64,000 nt of DNA from Pseudomonadota bacterium (lineage in GTDB: Bacteria > Pseudomonadota > Alphaproteobacteria > Acetobacterales > Acetobacteraceae). The position numbers were made by a program, and so were the translations under genes. The notes beneath the pieces were generated by a model. It ran no database searches. It was not told the origin of the DNA and saw nothing but the letters and a program-made list of their open reading frames with translations. The DNA is taken from NCBI GenBank assembly GCA_021845985.1, contig JAJZES010000012.1, positions 233,875-297,874 on the forward strand, read 5' to 3'. This document shows positions 36,314 to 47,781 of this stretch, one piece after another. Every line of letters starts with the position of its first letter. Within the stretch, counting starts at the first letter, position 1.

Positions 36314-37192
36314 ATGGCGCTGGTTCCTTTCGACGACCGGGATGGCCAAATCTGGCTCGATGGGGCCATGGTGCCCTGGCGTGAGGCCAAGCTGCATGTT
36401 CTGTCGCATGGGCTGCACTATGCCAGCGGCGTTTTTGAAGGCGAGAGGGCATATGGCGGCCACATCTTCAAGCTGCGCACCCACACCGATCGGCTGATCG
36501 CCTCCGGCCGCATCCTCGGCTTTGAAATCCCCTTCAGCGCCGAGCAGATCGACGCCGCCTGCAACCAGGTGGTGGCGGCCAACGGGCTGAGCGATGCCTA
36601 TGTCCGCCCGCTCGCCTGGCGCGGCTCCGAGCAATTGTCGGTGTCGGCGCAGCAGACGCGCATCCATCTCGCCATCGCCACCTGGCCGTGGCCGAATTTG
36701 TTCGGCGACAACCGGATGAAGGGCGTGCGCCTGGATGTTGCGAACTGGAAACGACCGCACCCGGAGACGGCGCCGACCGCGTCGAAGGCCGCCGGGCTCT
36801 ACATGATCGGCACCCTGGCCAAGCACGCGGCCGAGGCGGCGGGGTTCGACGACGCGCTGATGCTGGACTGGCGCGGGCAGGTGGCCGAGGCCACCGGCGC
36901 CAACGTGTTCTTCGTCATCGACGGCGCGCTGCACACGCCGACGCCCGATTGCTTCCTCGACGGCATCACGAGGCGCACGGTGATGGCGCTGGCGCGCGAG
37001 CGGCAGATCGTGGTGCATGAACGCGCCATCCAGCCGGCGGAGATGCAGGGCGCCTCGGAAGTGTTCCTCGCCGGCACCGCCGCCGAGGTGACGCCGGTGC
37101 GCCAGATCGGTGAACTCAGCTTCACCCCCGGCCGGATCACCGAGACGCTGCTGCACGACTATGACAAGCTGGTGCGGATGGCGCCCGCGTAG
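36314..37192 (+). CDS. ilvE: Branched-chain amino acid aminotransferase
   Basis: A 292-residue fold-type IV PLP enzyme that makes valine, leucine and isoleucine from their keto acids. LHVLSHGLHYASGVFEGERAY (residues about 26-46) and YVRPLAWRGSEQL are substrate-site motifs; the PLP lysine is in TASKAAGLYM (about residue 159), and EATGANVFFV plus LDGITRRTVMALA contain the cofactor phosphate-binding region. The start at MALVPFDDRDG follows a GCGAGGA ribosome binding site. Single transcription unit by appearance. Confidence 0.93.
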   Translation: MALVPFDDRDGQIWLDGAMVPWREAKLHVLSHGLHYASGVFEGERAYGGHIFKLRTHTDRLIASGRILGFEIPFSAEQIDAACNQVVAANGLSDAYVRPLAWRGSEQLSVSAQQTRIHLAIATWPWPNLFGDNRMKGVRLDVANWKRPHPETAPTASKAAGLYMIGTLAKHAAEAAGFDDALMLDWRGQVAEATGANVFFVIDGALHTPTPDCFLDGITRRTVMALARERQIVVHERAIQPAEMQGASEVFLAGTAAEVTPVRQIGELSFTPGRITETLLHDYDKLVRMAPA

Positions 37193-37273
37193 GTGGAGCG
37201 CCACGCGCCGATCCGACCATTGGCGACACGGGTGCGATGGTGATATGAAATGCCATCGCGCCCGGAACCTGCC

Positions 37274-38194
37274 ATGCCATGCCGCCGCTTCGTGCTTGCC
37301 GCCCTGCTGGCCCTGGCGTCGGGCGACCCGGCGGCGGCGCAGACCAATACCGTCGTCATCCTGAACGGCGCGCCCGCGGGTAACGCCGCCCACCCGCCGC
37401 CGCCGGCGCCCGCCACCCAGGCCGCCTTGCAGCATCCGCCACTTCCGACCTCACCGGCACCCTCGGATGCCGAGATGGGCGGCCGGGTGCCGAAGATCGG
37501 CCATCATTATCGCGGCAGCGTGCCCTATCTCGGCCGCGACCTGCCGCTGCCGGACGGGGATTGGATCCTGCTGGTGCGGGAAGTGGTCTACGCCCGCCCG
37601 CAGCCCGACCCGACCAAACCGGTGCAGCCGCCGCGCGACCACATCGCGCTGGTGCGCCGCGACAATGGCGTGCTGACCGGGCTGATCGAGGCATTCGGCA
37701 ACCCGGACGGCAAGCCCAGCCCGATCGGCTGGCCGCTGGATGCGATCTGCGGCAGCGATACCGTGATCCGCAGCGACGTCCGCAAGGCCGATCCGCGCGG
37801 CGACCAGGATTGCATGGCGGTGAACTTCATCAACACGACGCGCTTCCGCGATGCCGGCGCGCCGCGTTTCCTGCGCTCGCTCGCCGCCGGCCTGGACGGG
37901 CTGAACCTGCTGCCGCCCGCCATCATGGTCGGCGTGGTGATCGCCGAGGCCGACCCCACGCATCTGCTGACCGTGAGCGTTTTCCTCAATCCCGATGCCG
38001 CCGGGATCACCCCCGACCATGCCGTGCAGCGCGCCCGCAGCGACTGGGCCAGCTTCAACCTGCCGCACGATCCGGCGAAACTCGCCTATGTCGAGAAACT
38101 GGAGGCATGGGGCCGGCGCTGGCGCGATGTGATGCGCCAGCAATTGTCCAACGACCGGGTACCGGTGCCGGCCGACGCGGCGGTGACGCCATGA
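37274..38194 (+). CDS. Secreted protein of unknown function
   Basis: A 306-residue protein with a Sec signal peptide (MPCRRFVLAALLALASG, cut after AAAQ) followed by a proline/alanine-rich linker to about residue 60. The folded part begins near GHHYRGSVPYLGRDLPLPDGDW and contains two pairs of isolated cysteines (ICGSD and DQDCMAV) that could form a disulfide. No named family recognised. It overlaps the next membrane-protein gene in an ATGA, so the two are co-translated. The start at MPCRR is preferred to MPSRPEP at 37250 since it gives the standard signal peptide. Confidence 0.7.
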   Translation: MPCRRFVLAALLALASGDPAAAQTNTVVILNGAPAGNAAHPPPPAPATQAALQHPPLPTSPAPSDAEMGGRVPKIGHHYRGSVPYLGRDLPLPDGDWILLVREVVYARPQPDPTKPVQPPRDHIALVRRDNGVLTGLIEAFGNPDGKPSPIGWPLDAICGSDTVIRSDVRKADPRGDQDCMAVNFINTTRFRDAGAPRFLRSLAAGLDGLNLLPPAIMVGVVIAEADPTHLLTVSVFLNPDAAGITPDHAVQRARSDWASFNLPHDPAKLAYVEKLEAWGRRWRDVMRQQLSNDRVPVPADAAVTP

Positions 38195-38586
38195 TCCGAG
38201 CCGCGCTCGCCTATGTCGCCGCGCTGGTGGTGATGGGGGCGCTGGATTTCGTCTGGCTGTCCACCACCGTTCCGGCGCTGTATCGCCCGAAGCTCGGCCC
38301 GCTCCTGGCCGAGCAGCCGCGCATGGGCATCGCCGTGCTGTTCTACCTGCTGTATCCGCTCGGCGTCGTGCTGCTGGCGGTGCAGCCGGCCGCCGGGCAG
38401 TGGCGGCCGGCGTTGTGGCTCGGTGCGGTGCTCGGGCTGATCGCCTATGGCACCTACGACCTGACCAACCACGCGACGTTGCGTGGCTGGCCGTGGCTGA
38501 TCACCGTCGTTGACATGGCCTGGGGCGTGGTGCTGACCGCGGTGGTGGCGGCGGTGGCGACGCGGCTGACCGGCGGGCGCGGCTGA
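38191..38586 (+). CDS. DUF2177 family membrane protein
   Basis: A 131-residue integral membrane protein with four predicted transmembrane segments (near residues 4-22, 45-65, 74-92 and 105-123). Family marks are ALDFVWLSTTVPALYRPKLG, YGTYDLTNHATLRGWP and the final VDMAWGVVLTAV, as in DUF2177. Function unknown. It overlaps the upstream secreted-protein gene by four bases and is convergent with gshB. Confidence 0.85.
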   Translation: MIRAALAYVAALVVMGALDFVWLSTTVPALYRPKLGPLLAEQPRMGIAVLFYLLYPLGVVLLAVQPAAGQWRPALWLGAVLGLIAYGTYDLTNHATLRGWPWLITVVDMAWGVVLTAVVAAVATRLTGGRG

Positions 38587-38593
38587 GCCGGCG

Positions 38594-39580
38594 CTATCGG
38601 CCGATCCGCCGCTCGATCGCGTCCCAGATCTGCGCCGCCAGATCGGTGCCGTCGAAGCGCGCCACTTCCTGAATGCCGGTCGGCGAGGTGACGTTGATCT
38701 CGGTCAGCCAGTCGCCGATCACGTCGATGCCGACGAAGATCAGCCCCTGGTCGCGCAGGGTCGGGCCGATGGCGGCGCAAATCTCGCGGTCGCGCGCCGT
38801 CAGTGTGCTCGGCTCCGGTCGGCCGCCGACATGCATGTTGCTGCGCGCCTCGCCCGCCGCCGGCACGCGGTTGATGGCGCCGGCGGCTTCGCCGTCGATC
38901 AGGATGATGCGCTTGTCGCCGATCCGCACCGCCGGCTCATAACGCTGGATCATCAGCGGCTCACGCGAGTTGGTGAAATGCATCTCCAGCAGCGCGTTCA
39001 GGTTGGGGTCGCGCTCGGTGATCAGGAACACTCCGGCGCCGCCGTTGCCGAACAGCGGCTTGACCACGATGTCCTTGTGCCGGGCGCGGAAGTCGCGGAT
39101 CGCCGCGACATCCCAGGTCACCAGCGTCGGCGGCATCAGCGCGGGGAAATGCGTCACCAGCAGTTTTTCCGGCGCGTTGCGCACCGCGGCCGGGTTGTTG
39201 ACCACCAGCGGGCCGCTGCCATCGTCGCGATGGACGTGTTCCAGCATGTGCGTGGCCGTGATGTAGGCCATGTCGAAGGGCGGGTCCTGGCGCATCAGGA
39301 TCGCATCCATGGTGCCGAGATCGAGCGTCTCCGCCGGGCCGAAGCGGTAATGCGCGCCGGCCACGCGCTGCACCGTCACCGGCCGGGCGGTGGCGCGCAG
39401 CCGGTTGCGGCGCTGCCCCCCCGGCGCCGCCTCACCCTCCGACAGCGCCAGATGCCGCACCTCGTAGTGCCACAGGCGATGCCCGCGCGCCTGCGCGGTC
39501 AGCATCAGCGCGAAGGTCGAATCCGCGTCGATGTTGATGCTCTCGATCGGGTCCATCTGGACCGCCACCCTCAGCGTCAT
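38594..39580 (-). CDS. gshB: Glutathione synthetase
   Basis: Joins gamma-glutamylcysteine and glycine with ATP. 328 residues, the usual length. The N-terminal [21 protein letters not shown], the [13 protein letters not shown] segment, the ATP-grasp strand [16 protein letters not shown] and the C-terminal [21 protein letters not shown] all match GshB. It is followed upstream, on the same strand, by the sirB1-type gene 32 bp away. Confidence 0.95.
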   Translation of the reverse strand: MTLRVAVQMDPIESINIDADSTFALMLTAQARGHRLWHYEVRHLALSEGEAAPGGQRRNRLRATARPVTVQRVAGAHYRFGPAETLDLGTMDAILMRQDPPFDMAYITATHMLEHVHRDDGSGPLVVNNPAAVRNAPEKLLVTHFPALMPPTLVTWDVAAIRDFRARHKDIVVKPLFGNGGAGVFLITERDPNLNALLEMHFTNSREPLMIQRYEPAVRIGDKRIILIDGEAAGAINRVPAAGEARSNMHVGGRPEPSTLTARDREICAAIGPTLRDQGLIFVGIDVIGDWLTEINVTSPTGIQEVARFDGTDLAAQIWDAIERRIGR

Positions 39581-39612
39581 GCGGCTCTCCCATGCAGGCA
39601 GGCTGAAATGGG

Positions 39613-42274
<2,662 letters not shown>

Positions 42275-42378
42275 GGTGGGGGGAAAGTGTGCTTGTGGGG
42301 GGCTGGTGTCAACGGTGGGGTTGGGGGGCTTCCCGGTGGCGGCCTGTTGCGGATCATTTGGGGGTTAGAAGAGCCGCT

Positions 42379-43112
42379 TCATGTTAGCTTATCGTTGGCC
42401 ACAACAGGAGGTGGCTTATCACAGACGCTTCTCAACATCGCACGTGCGTCTGCAACGGCCTGTGGCGGCACGATGACACGCCGCACCATCTCCATAAGAC
42501 ATTTGTTTGGCAAACCCGGATGAACCAGTGCGACATCCAAGCTGTGTACTTCTCCCGTATCGGTTGAAATTGTTCGGCTGAAAAACTCTTCGTCGATTTG
42601 TAGGAATCTCTTACGTTGTTTAGGCGTTGGGGTATGTAGCACGTCAGTGCCGGAGCTGTCCGGTTTATCTATGCGGAATCCACAGGCGATTCGCCATTCG
42701 CGTTCGCGGTAAGCTCCATTACTCTGCCGGATTTTTCATTGTCTGTCGCGTGGAAAAAATTTAGGAGTGCGAACGTTCCTGCACTCAATTCCCTCCAGGG
42801 AGTGACCACATGACCGATTGCTGCAAGGAATTTGTTGGTCTCGTCTCGATCATGTATGAAATTGCCCTGCCCATCTGGGCTACGCGCAAAACCAAGCTAA
42901 AAATTTAGGTTTTCAGTAACCGGCGTCGGCCCATGAAAAATATGATGTATACACGCCATTCGGCTGATAGCTACGTTAGCATCCATCGCTATAGCTAAAA
43001 AGGCGGTGCCGGAACCACTCACGTCTGTCGGGCTATTACCAGTCTGCGGAACATAGAATACAGGAACTGCCCCAAGGCTGCGCACTGCATCGATCTCGAA
43101 CTCCAAAGCAAA
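42379..43112 (-). pseudogene. Broken AbiGi/DUF2971-like gene in low-GC patch
   Basis: Three reading frames joined by two frameshifts (near 42895 and 42730) together give a plausible protein: an upstream piece with ALEFEIDAVRSLGAVPVFYV, a middle piece with DRDETNKFLAAIGHVVTPW and a C-terminal piece with YREREWRIACGFRI running to the stop at 42379. The VxYVP and xEREWR motifs recall AbiGi/DUF2971 proteins found in defence and toxin-antitoxin contexts. The 5' end is fused to a serine-resolvase fragment. Base composition is much lower in GC than the surroundings, indicating foreign origin. Family call is tentative. Confidence 0.4.
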
Positions 43113-43365
43113 CGCCTGTCCGGGCGCGGATTGGCTCGCTCTCGAACTCGGCAAGTCCGCCCAGCACGGTCAGCATCAGCCGCCCGTGCGCCGTGGTGGC
43201 GTCCGCCCATGCGTCGGCCAGCGACCGGAACCCCGGCTTGCGCTCAGTGATTGCGGCCTGCGTGTTCAGCAGGTCGCGGGTCGAACGGCCGAGGCGCGTC
43301 CCCATCGGCACGTCACCAGCGGCGATCTGATCGAGGGAGCGGCTTTGCGGTTCTGTCTCGGTCAT
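43113..43365 (-). pseudogene. Serine recombinase (resolvase) fragment
   Basis: About 80 codons of a Tn3-type resolvase/invertase catalytic domain: the core LGRSTRDLLNTQAAITER, then GFRSLADAWADATTAHGR and LMLTVLGGLAEFE. The nucleophilic-serine N-terminus and the C-terminal helix-turn-helix are missing, and the usual TRLDRL segment has suffered a small deletion. The frame runs on into the AbiGi-like remnant. It is inactive and marks past mobile-element activity. Confidence 0.75.
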
Positions 43366-43366
43366 A

Positions 43367-43798
43367 TTACGTGCGTGAGGTCAGGCGCGCGTTGCCCGCG
43401 CCGCGTAAGCCGTCGAACGCCGCAAGCACTTGATTGAAGAAGCGGGGCGGCAGGAAGCCGTAGTCATAGCGGTCCGTGCCCGGAACCGGCCGGAGGTCGT
43501 AGCCGGGCCATCGAAACTCCTTGCCCTCGGCAACGACAATCCACGAGCGGGCATCGTCAAGTCCGAGATGGCGCTTGACCGGCGCGGGTATCTCAACCGC
43601 CCAATCGGGGGTCTCCGGCGGCGTGTGGGTGACAGGCAGGACAGTGACCATGAAGGCCCCTGCGCCCGCCCGGTGAACCGCAAGCACAATCACCGCCGGA
43701 CGGTCTTTGTGCCCTTCGTCACGCGCGCCCAGATGCTCGTGGTGCCACAAATAGCCGTAGGAGATGACAAGACCGGCCTCGGGGGTGAGGAGTGGCAT
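43367..43798 (-). CDS. PemK/MazF-like toxin family protein
   Basis: A 143-residue protein resembling PemK-like plasmid-maintenance toxins: N-terminal GLVISYGYLWHHEHLGARDEG, the central KDRPAVIVLAV strand and VTVLPVTHTPPE, and the C-terminal LPPRFFNQVLAAF. Members are predicted endoribonucleases or gyrase inhibitors of the CcdB/MazF fold. It begins eight bases after the Phd/YefM-type antitoxin gene, giving the normal antitoxin-toxin order, so an active pair is likely. Only the portion from MPLLTPE is protein-like; a longer open frame to 44386 is a shadow. Confidence 0.7.
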   Translation of the reverse strand: MPLLTPEAGLVISYGYLWHHEHLGARDEGHKDRPAVIVLAVHRAGAGAFMVTVLPVTHTPPETPDWAVEIPAPVKRHLGLDDARSWIVVAEGKEFRWPGYDLRPVPGTDRYDYGFLPPRFFNQVLAAFDGLRGAGNARLTSRT

Positions 43799-43806
43799 AC
43801 GCCTCA

Positions 43807-44079
43807 CTACTCGTCGAGCATGGCGTCGAGATGCGCGTGCCGGCCGTCCATGCGCGCGGCGCTGCTGGCCTTGGCTTCCGCTTCCGGCAATTCGGCCGTG
43901 GGAAAGCTGCGACGGTATTCCTTGAAGCGCTTGAACGCCTCGTAGTGCTCGGCGGCGATAAAATACCCCGTGGTGCGGCCATGACTGGTCACGGCCACCG
44001 GCTCGCGCTGGGCCAGCATCTGGTAGCGCCCGAAATTCCGGGTGAATTCGGAAGCGGGGACGACGTGTTCCATCTCCAT
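43807..44079 (-). CDS. Phd/YefM-type antitoxin
   Basis: A 90-residue protein with the Phd/YefM N-terminal fold: MEHVVPASEFTRNFGRYQML then REPVAVTSHGRTTGYFIAAEHYEAF, which forms the DNA-binding dimer. The acidic C-terminus (EAEAKASSAARMDG...DAMLDE) would wrap the toxin. Paired with the PemK-like gene eight bases downstream. Confidence 0.8.
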   Translation of the reverse strand: MEMEHVVPASEFTRNFGRYQMLAQREPVAVTSHGRTTGYFIAAEHYEAFKRFKEYRRSFPTAELPEAEAKASSAARMDGRHAHLDAMLDE

Positions 44080-44148
44080 CGATCCTCTGCGTCTCCCTTG
44101 AATTTGCGCTATTGATGCAAAAAACGCAATTTGCGTGAATCGCAGATT

Positions 44149-44277
44149 TCAGCCTCCGAAGGTTGGGCGATGCGCCCAACCCAAGGCGACCGACCGCGGA
44201 TCGCGCACGCAGGCCGGCGCGCGGGGCGGATTGTCCCTGGCGATGTCGTCGGCGGCGTCGGAAAGAACAACCCTCAC
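44149..44277 (-). pseudogene. parE toxin remnant
   Basis: A GTG overlapping the parD stop (GTGA) opens a 42-codon frame that starts as a ParE toxin (VRVVLSDAADDIARDNPPRA) and then loses similarity and stops. Compared with the usual 95-100 residues it has an internal deletion and a frameshift, so the toxin is dead and parD is left as an orphan. Confidence 0.55.
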
Positions 44278-44540
44278 GGGTTCCCATGGTCTTCATCCAC
44301 CCGGCCGTATTTGGCCTCCAACCAGTCAAAACCGCTGTCCGCGTTCGTGACCCGTCTCGCCTCGATATCGGCCATGCCGCGCGCAATGGCGCTGTCGAGG
44401 GTATTCAACCGGCGCTCGCGCTCCTCCATCAGCCGCAGGGCGTCGCGCAGCACCTCGTTGGCATTGTTGTAGCGTCCGCTGGCAAGCTGGGCCTGCACCA
44501 AGGCTTCGCAATGACTGCCGAGGGTGTAGCTGCTGGGCAT
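44274..44540 (-). CDS. parD: ParD-family antitoxin
   Basis: An 88-residue ribbon-helix-helix antitoxin: MPSSYTLGSHCEALVQAQLASGRYNNANEVLRDALRLMEERE in segments is the typical ParD N-terminus (the SGRYNNANEVLRDALRLME block is nearly invariant). The C-terminal half is charged and presumably binds ParE. Its cognate toxin frame directly downstream is degraded. An antitoxin that outlives its toxin can still protect against incoming related systems. Confidence 0.85.
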   Translation of the reverse strand: MPSSYTLGSHCEALVQAQLASGRYNNANEVLRDALRLMEERERRLNTLDSAIARGMADIEARRVTNADSGFDWLEAKYGRVDEDHGNP

Positions 44541-44743
44541 AACGCCGCTCTCAGGACGATCACTCAGTGATATGCGGGGCGTGAGGCGGGTTCACGGTCA
44601 TCCCTCATCCGGGCGTGCGTCACGCGATCACGGCCGGCCTGTCTGTGCGGCCGTCAACCAATGACGCGTTGATCGGACATAGTTGCGATCGCATAATGCA
44701 GCCGCGCAGCGGCGGCGGTCGTCGCATGGTCTTGGGGGGACGC

Positions 44744-46021
44744 ATGGCCGAACCCGTCGATGACGGAGCGCGCCTCGGTTGGCTGGATGGGCTGCGCGGC
44801 GTCGCCGCCGTGCAGGTGGTGTTGCTGCACTACGTCAGCGCCTTCCTGCCCGCGGTTGCCTTCGGCGATCCCCGGCTGGCGCATTTTGGCTGGGAGCATC
44901 TGGTCTTCGCGACACCGCTCTTTCTGCCGTTCGACGGCTATTTTGCCGTGTTCATCTTCTTCGTGCTCAGCGGCGTCGCCCTGACCTGTTCGTTCGCCGC
45001 CCGGCCGTTCGCTCTGGCAACTGGCGTCGCCCGCCGCGTCGTCCGGCTGGGGCTGCCGATGGCGGCGGCCGTGCTGCTGGGGGGCGCGCTGTTTGCCCTG
45101 GTGCCTGCCGCGCATGTCGCGGCGGGTCTGCGGTCGCGGTCCGACGGCTGGCTGGCGGTGGTGGCGCCGGAACAAATCTCGATCGCCGCGATGGCGCATC
45201 AGATCGTCTTTGAAGGCATGTTGGCCGGCTACCGCGACACCACGATGCTGCCGCCGCAGCTTGCCGGCCGGCTGGGTCTGGCGCTGCGCGCCGGCGCCTT
45301 CAACGCGCCGCTGTGGACGCTGCACATCGAGTTTTTCGGCTCGCTGCTGGTCCTCCTCCTGGTTGCCATGCGCGCCCTGGTCGGACGGGCAACCCACCTC
45401 GCCATCTGCCTGATGCTGTTGGCCAGCCTTGTCGCCAGCCCGCTCAGTCTGTTCATCGTCGGCCATCTGGCGGCGCCGTGGCTGCGGCGGCCAGCGATCC
45501 GCCGCCGCCATGTCGCGGCGGCAACGGCGCTGCTGCTGCTCGGCGGTCTGCTCGCCACGACCCCGGAGCTGACCCGCTGGCTGCTGCTTCAGATTCCGCT
45601 GCCGGTGCCGCTGTTGGGTCCCGCCATCGGCGGCGGCGACCTGAAAAAAATGGTCGGCGCGGGGCTGGTGTTCGCCGGTGTCGGCATGCTGCCGGCGCTG
45701 CAGGCGGCGCTGTGCCGGCCGGCGTTGCGCCGGCTCGGGCGGCTGTCATTTGCCCTCTATTTGACCCATTTCCCGGTGCTGTTTACCGTGACATCGGCGG
45801 TTTTCGTCGCCGTCGGCAACCATGTCTCCTATGCCGTCGCGGTGGTGCTGGCGTCGCTTTTGGGCCTCGCCGTCAGCGCCGCCGCCGCCGTGGCGTTCGA
45901 GCGGTGGGTCGATCGGCCGGCGACCGCGCTGAGCCGGCGGGTCAGCATCTCGCTGATCGGCGGCGCGCGGGTGGTGCGGCTGGCGGCGGCATCGGCGCAT
46001 GACATCAGGCCGGTGCGCTGA
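44744..46021 (+). CDS. Acyltransferase 3 family membrane protein
   Basis: A 425-residue polytopic membrane protein of the acyltransferase-3 (OafA/NodX-like) family, which acetylates or succinylates surface sugars. The signature LDGLRGVAAVQVVLLHY (residues about 14-30) holds the proposed active-site Arg and His. About ten hydrophobic segments follow, including FFVLSGVAL and LWTLHIEFFGSLLVLLL, and LSFALYLTHFPVLF near the end is typical. ATG at 44744 with GGGGGGA upstream is chosen over 44726. Upstream 200 bp separates it from parD and shows nothing recognisable. Confidence 0.85.
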   Translation: MAEPVDDGARLGWLDGLRGVAAVQVVLLHYVSAFLPAVAFGDPRLAHFGWEHLVFATPLFLPFDGYFAVFIFFVLSGVALTCSFAARPFALATGVARRVVRLGLPMAAAVLLGGALFALVPAAHVAAGLRSRSDGWLAVVAPEQISIAAMAHQIVFEGMLAGYRDTTMLPPQLAGRLGLALRAGAFNAPLWTLHIEFFGSLLVLLLVAMRALVGRATHLAICLMLLASLVASPLSLFIVGHLAAPWLRRPAIRRRHVAAATALLLLGGLLATTPELTRWLLLQIPLPVPLLGPAIGGGDLKKMVGAGLVFAGVGMLPALQAALCRPALRRLGRLSFALYLTHFPVLFTVTSAVFVAVGNHVSYAVAVVLASLLGLAVSAAAAVAFERWVDRPATALSRRVSISLIGGARVVRLAAASAHDIRPVR

Positions 46022-46109
46022 CCCATGCGGTAACTTTCTCAACCTGTCACAGCACCGCCGGATTGATCGCACTTGCCCAGGCGGGGGCATCTGTGTTCTT
46101 GTTCCGTTC

Positions 46110-47036
46110 GTGAACGCCGAAACCCCCCTGCCGCCGGCCGAACGCCTCGCCCGCATCATCGATGATGTGTGCAAGGCCGCCGCGGCACGCGCGCCGCGCG
46201 GGTTTCTCGCCATCCCCGTCCTGCTGCTGCTGTGGGCGCGGCTGAAACGGATGTCCTTGCGCATCACCCGCCTCGCCGCCCGCGCCGCCGCCGGCAGGTT
46301 GCGCACCACCCCGCGCGCCGCGCCCCGCCAGCCGCTGTCCCGCCGGCCGCCGGTCACCCCGCCGCGCCGCCTGCCGAGGCGCGCCGGCTGGCTGTGCCAG
46401 CCGGTGCCGGCGGCCTGCGCCTACGCCTCGCAGCTCCAGCATCTGCTGAGCGAGCCGGACATGGTCGCCCTGCTCGACGCCGCCCCCGGCATCGAGCGCC
46501 TGCTGCGCCCGTTCTGCCGCATGCTCGGCGTCCCCCGGCCAAAACAGCCGCCGCGGCCGCGGCCAACCGCCCCCTCGTCCGACCGTCGCAAGCCGCCTGC
46601 GACGCCGCGTACTCCTGCCGAACCCGCGGCCCGGCCGGCTTTTGGCGCGCACCCGCGCCGCCGTCCGCGCTCGGCCCGTGCCCCGCCGGCGCCGTCCCAT
46701 GCCGCCGCCGATCCGTCCGTCACCTCCCGCGTCCGGCCGCGGCGCCGATGCGCGCCCGCCGTGCGGCCCGCGCTTGCGCCGGCGCCGCTTTCCCGGCATA
46801 CCCCGCCCGCCACCGCGGCGGCCTCGTGCCGCCCGGCGGTAATTCACACGCGGGGCGCCTCCCGACCCTGGTTCGCCAGGGAAGGTCCGGTGCCGCTTGG
46901 CATGGCCCCGCGGAGGCTCAACCGGACGACCACGGAGACGACCCCATCATGGCGATGCCCGAATTCACCTTGCGCCAGCTCCTCGAAGCCGGCGTGCATT
47001 TCGGCCACCATACGCGGCGCTGGGACCCGCGCATGA
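46110..47036 (+). CDS. Arg/Pro-rich hypothetical protein overlapping rpsB
   Basis: An open frame of up to 308 residues starting with GTG at 46110. The first 160 residues look protein-like ([21 protein letters not shown], then [20 protein letters not shown] and [12 protein letters not shown]); similar proteins occur upstream of rpsB in acetic acid bacteria as I recall them. From about residue 160 the sequence is low-complexity Arg/Pro/Ala, and the last 88 bases run into rpsB in another frame. A frameshift or an earlier true end is possible. Very high GC allows long chance frames here on both strands, so confidence is limited. Confidence 0.45.
   Translation: MNAETPLPPAERLARIIDDVCKAAAARAPRGFLAIPVLLLLWARLKRMSLRITRLAARAAAGRLRTTPRAAPRQPLSRRPPVTPPRRLPRRAGWLCQPVPAACAYASQLQHLLSEPDMVALLDAAPGIERLLRPFCRMLGVPRPKQPPRPRPTAPSSDRRKPPATPRTPAEPAARPAFGAHPRRRPRSARAPPAPSHAAADPSVTSRVRPRRRCAPAVRPALAPAPLSRHTPPATAAASCRPAVIHTRGASRPWFAREGPVPLGMAPRRLNRTTTETTPSWRCPNSPCASSSKPACISATIRGAGTRA
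46866..46927 (+). promoter_or_regulatory. Structured 5' leader of rpsB
   Basis: Two stems precede rpsB: 46866-46881 (CCCTGG, TTCG loop, CCAGGG, perfect) and an outer seven-pair stem GTCCGGT (46885-46891) with ACCGGAC (46921-46927) enclosing a GC-rich inner region. Autoregulatory S2 leaders are known in other bacteria; the same role here is inferred from position only. Confidence 0.5.
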
Positions 47037-47749
47037 AGCCGTATCTGTTCGGTGTGCGCAATCAGGTCCACATCATCGACCTGCAGCAGACCGTACCCTT
47101 GCTCGACCGGGCGCTGCGCGCCGTGCGCGACGTGGTCGCCGCCGGCGGGCGCGTGCTGTTCGTCGGCACCAAGCGCGCCGCCGCCGACTATGTCGCCGAC
47201 AGCGCCAAGCGCTGCGGCCAGTACTACGTCAACCACCGCTGGCTCGGCGGCATGCTGACCAACTGGAAGACCATCACCGGCAGCATCAAGCGGCTGCGCC
47301 AGATCGACGAGATGCTGTCCGGCGACATCCAGGGCCTGACCAAGAAAGAGGTACTGGACATCACCCGCGACCGCGAGAAGCTGGAGCGTGCGCTCGGCGG
47401 CATCAAGGAGATGGGCGGCCTGCCGGACATCCTGTTCATCATCGACACGAACAAGGAGAAGCTGGCGGTCGAGGAAGCCACCAAGCTCGGCATCCCCGTC
47501 GTCGCCGTGCTGGACAGCAACTCCGACCCGGCCGGCGTCACCTTCCCGATCCCCGGCAACGACGACGCGATCCGCGCCATCACGCTCTATTGCGACCTGA
47601 TTTCCGCCGCCGTGCTGGACGGCATCAGCGCCGAGATGATGGCCAGTGGACGCGACCTCGGCGAGGCGCCGGAACTGCCGGCGGAGCGGCTGACGGTCGA
47701 GCCGGCGGCGGAAGCCCTGGCCGAACCGGCCGAGCAGCCGGCCGCCTGA
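46949..47749 (+). CDS. rpsB: 30S ribosomal protein S2
   Basis: S2, 266 residues. It opens with the conserved [24 protein letters not shown] and contains [19 protein letters not shown] and [16 protein letters not shown]. An acidic alanine-rich tail extends the protein by about 20 residues beyond E. coli S2. First gene of the rpsB-tsf-pyrH-frr series; GGAGA lies upstream of the ATG. Confidence 0.98.
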   Translation: MAMPEFTLRQLLEAGVHFGHHTRRWDPRMKPYLFGVRNQVHIIDLQQTVPLLDRALRAVRDVVAAGGRVLFVGTKRAAADYVADSAKRCGQYYVNHRWLGGMLTNWKTITGSIKRLRQIDEMLSGDIQGLTKKEVLDITRDREKLERALGGIKEMGGLPDILFIIDTNKEKLAVEEATKLGIPVVAVLDSNSDPAGVTFPIPGNDDAIRAITLYCDLISAAVLDGISAEMMASGRDLGEAPELPAERLTVEPAAEALAEPAEQPAA

Positions 47750-47781
47750 CCCTGTAACGACACGACACGAGGAGAGCCGAC

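Noticed and set aside
46047..46847. 266-codon leftward frame upstream of rpsB
   Set aside because: Gly/Arg-rich low complexity without motif; the opposite frame is more protein-like in its first half.
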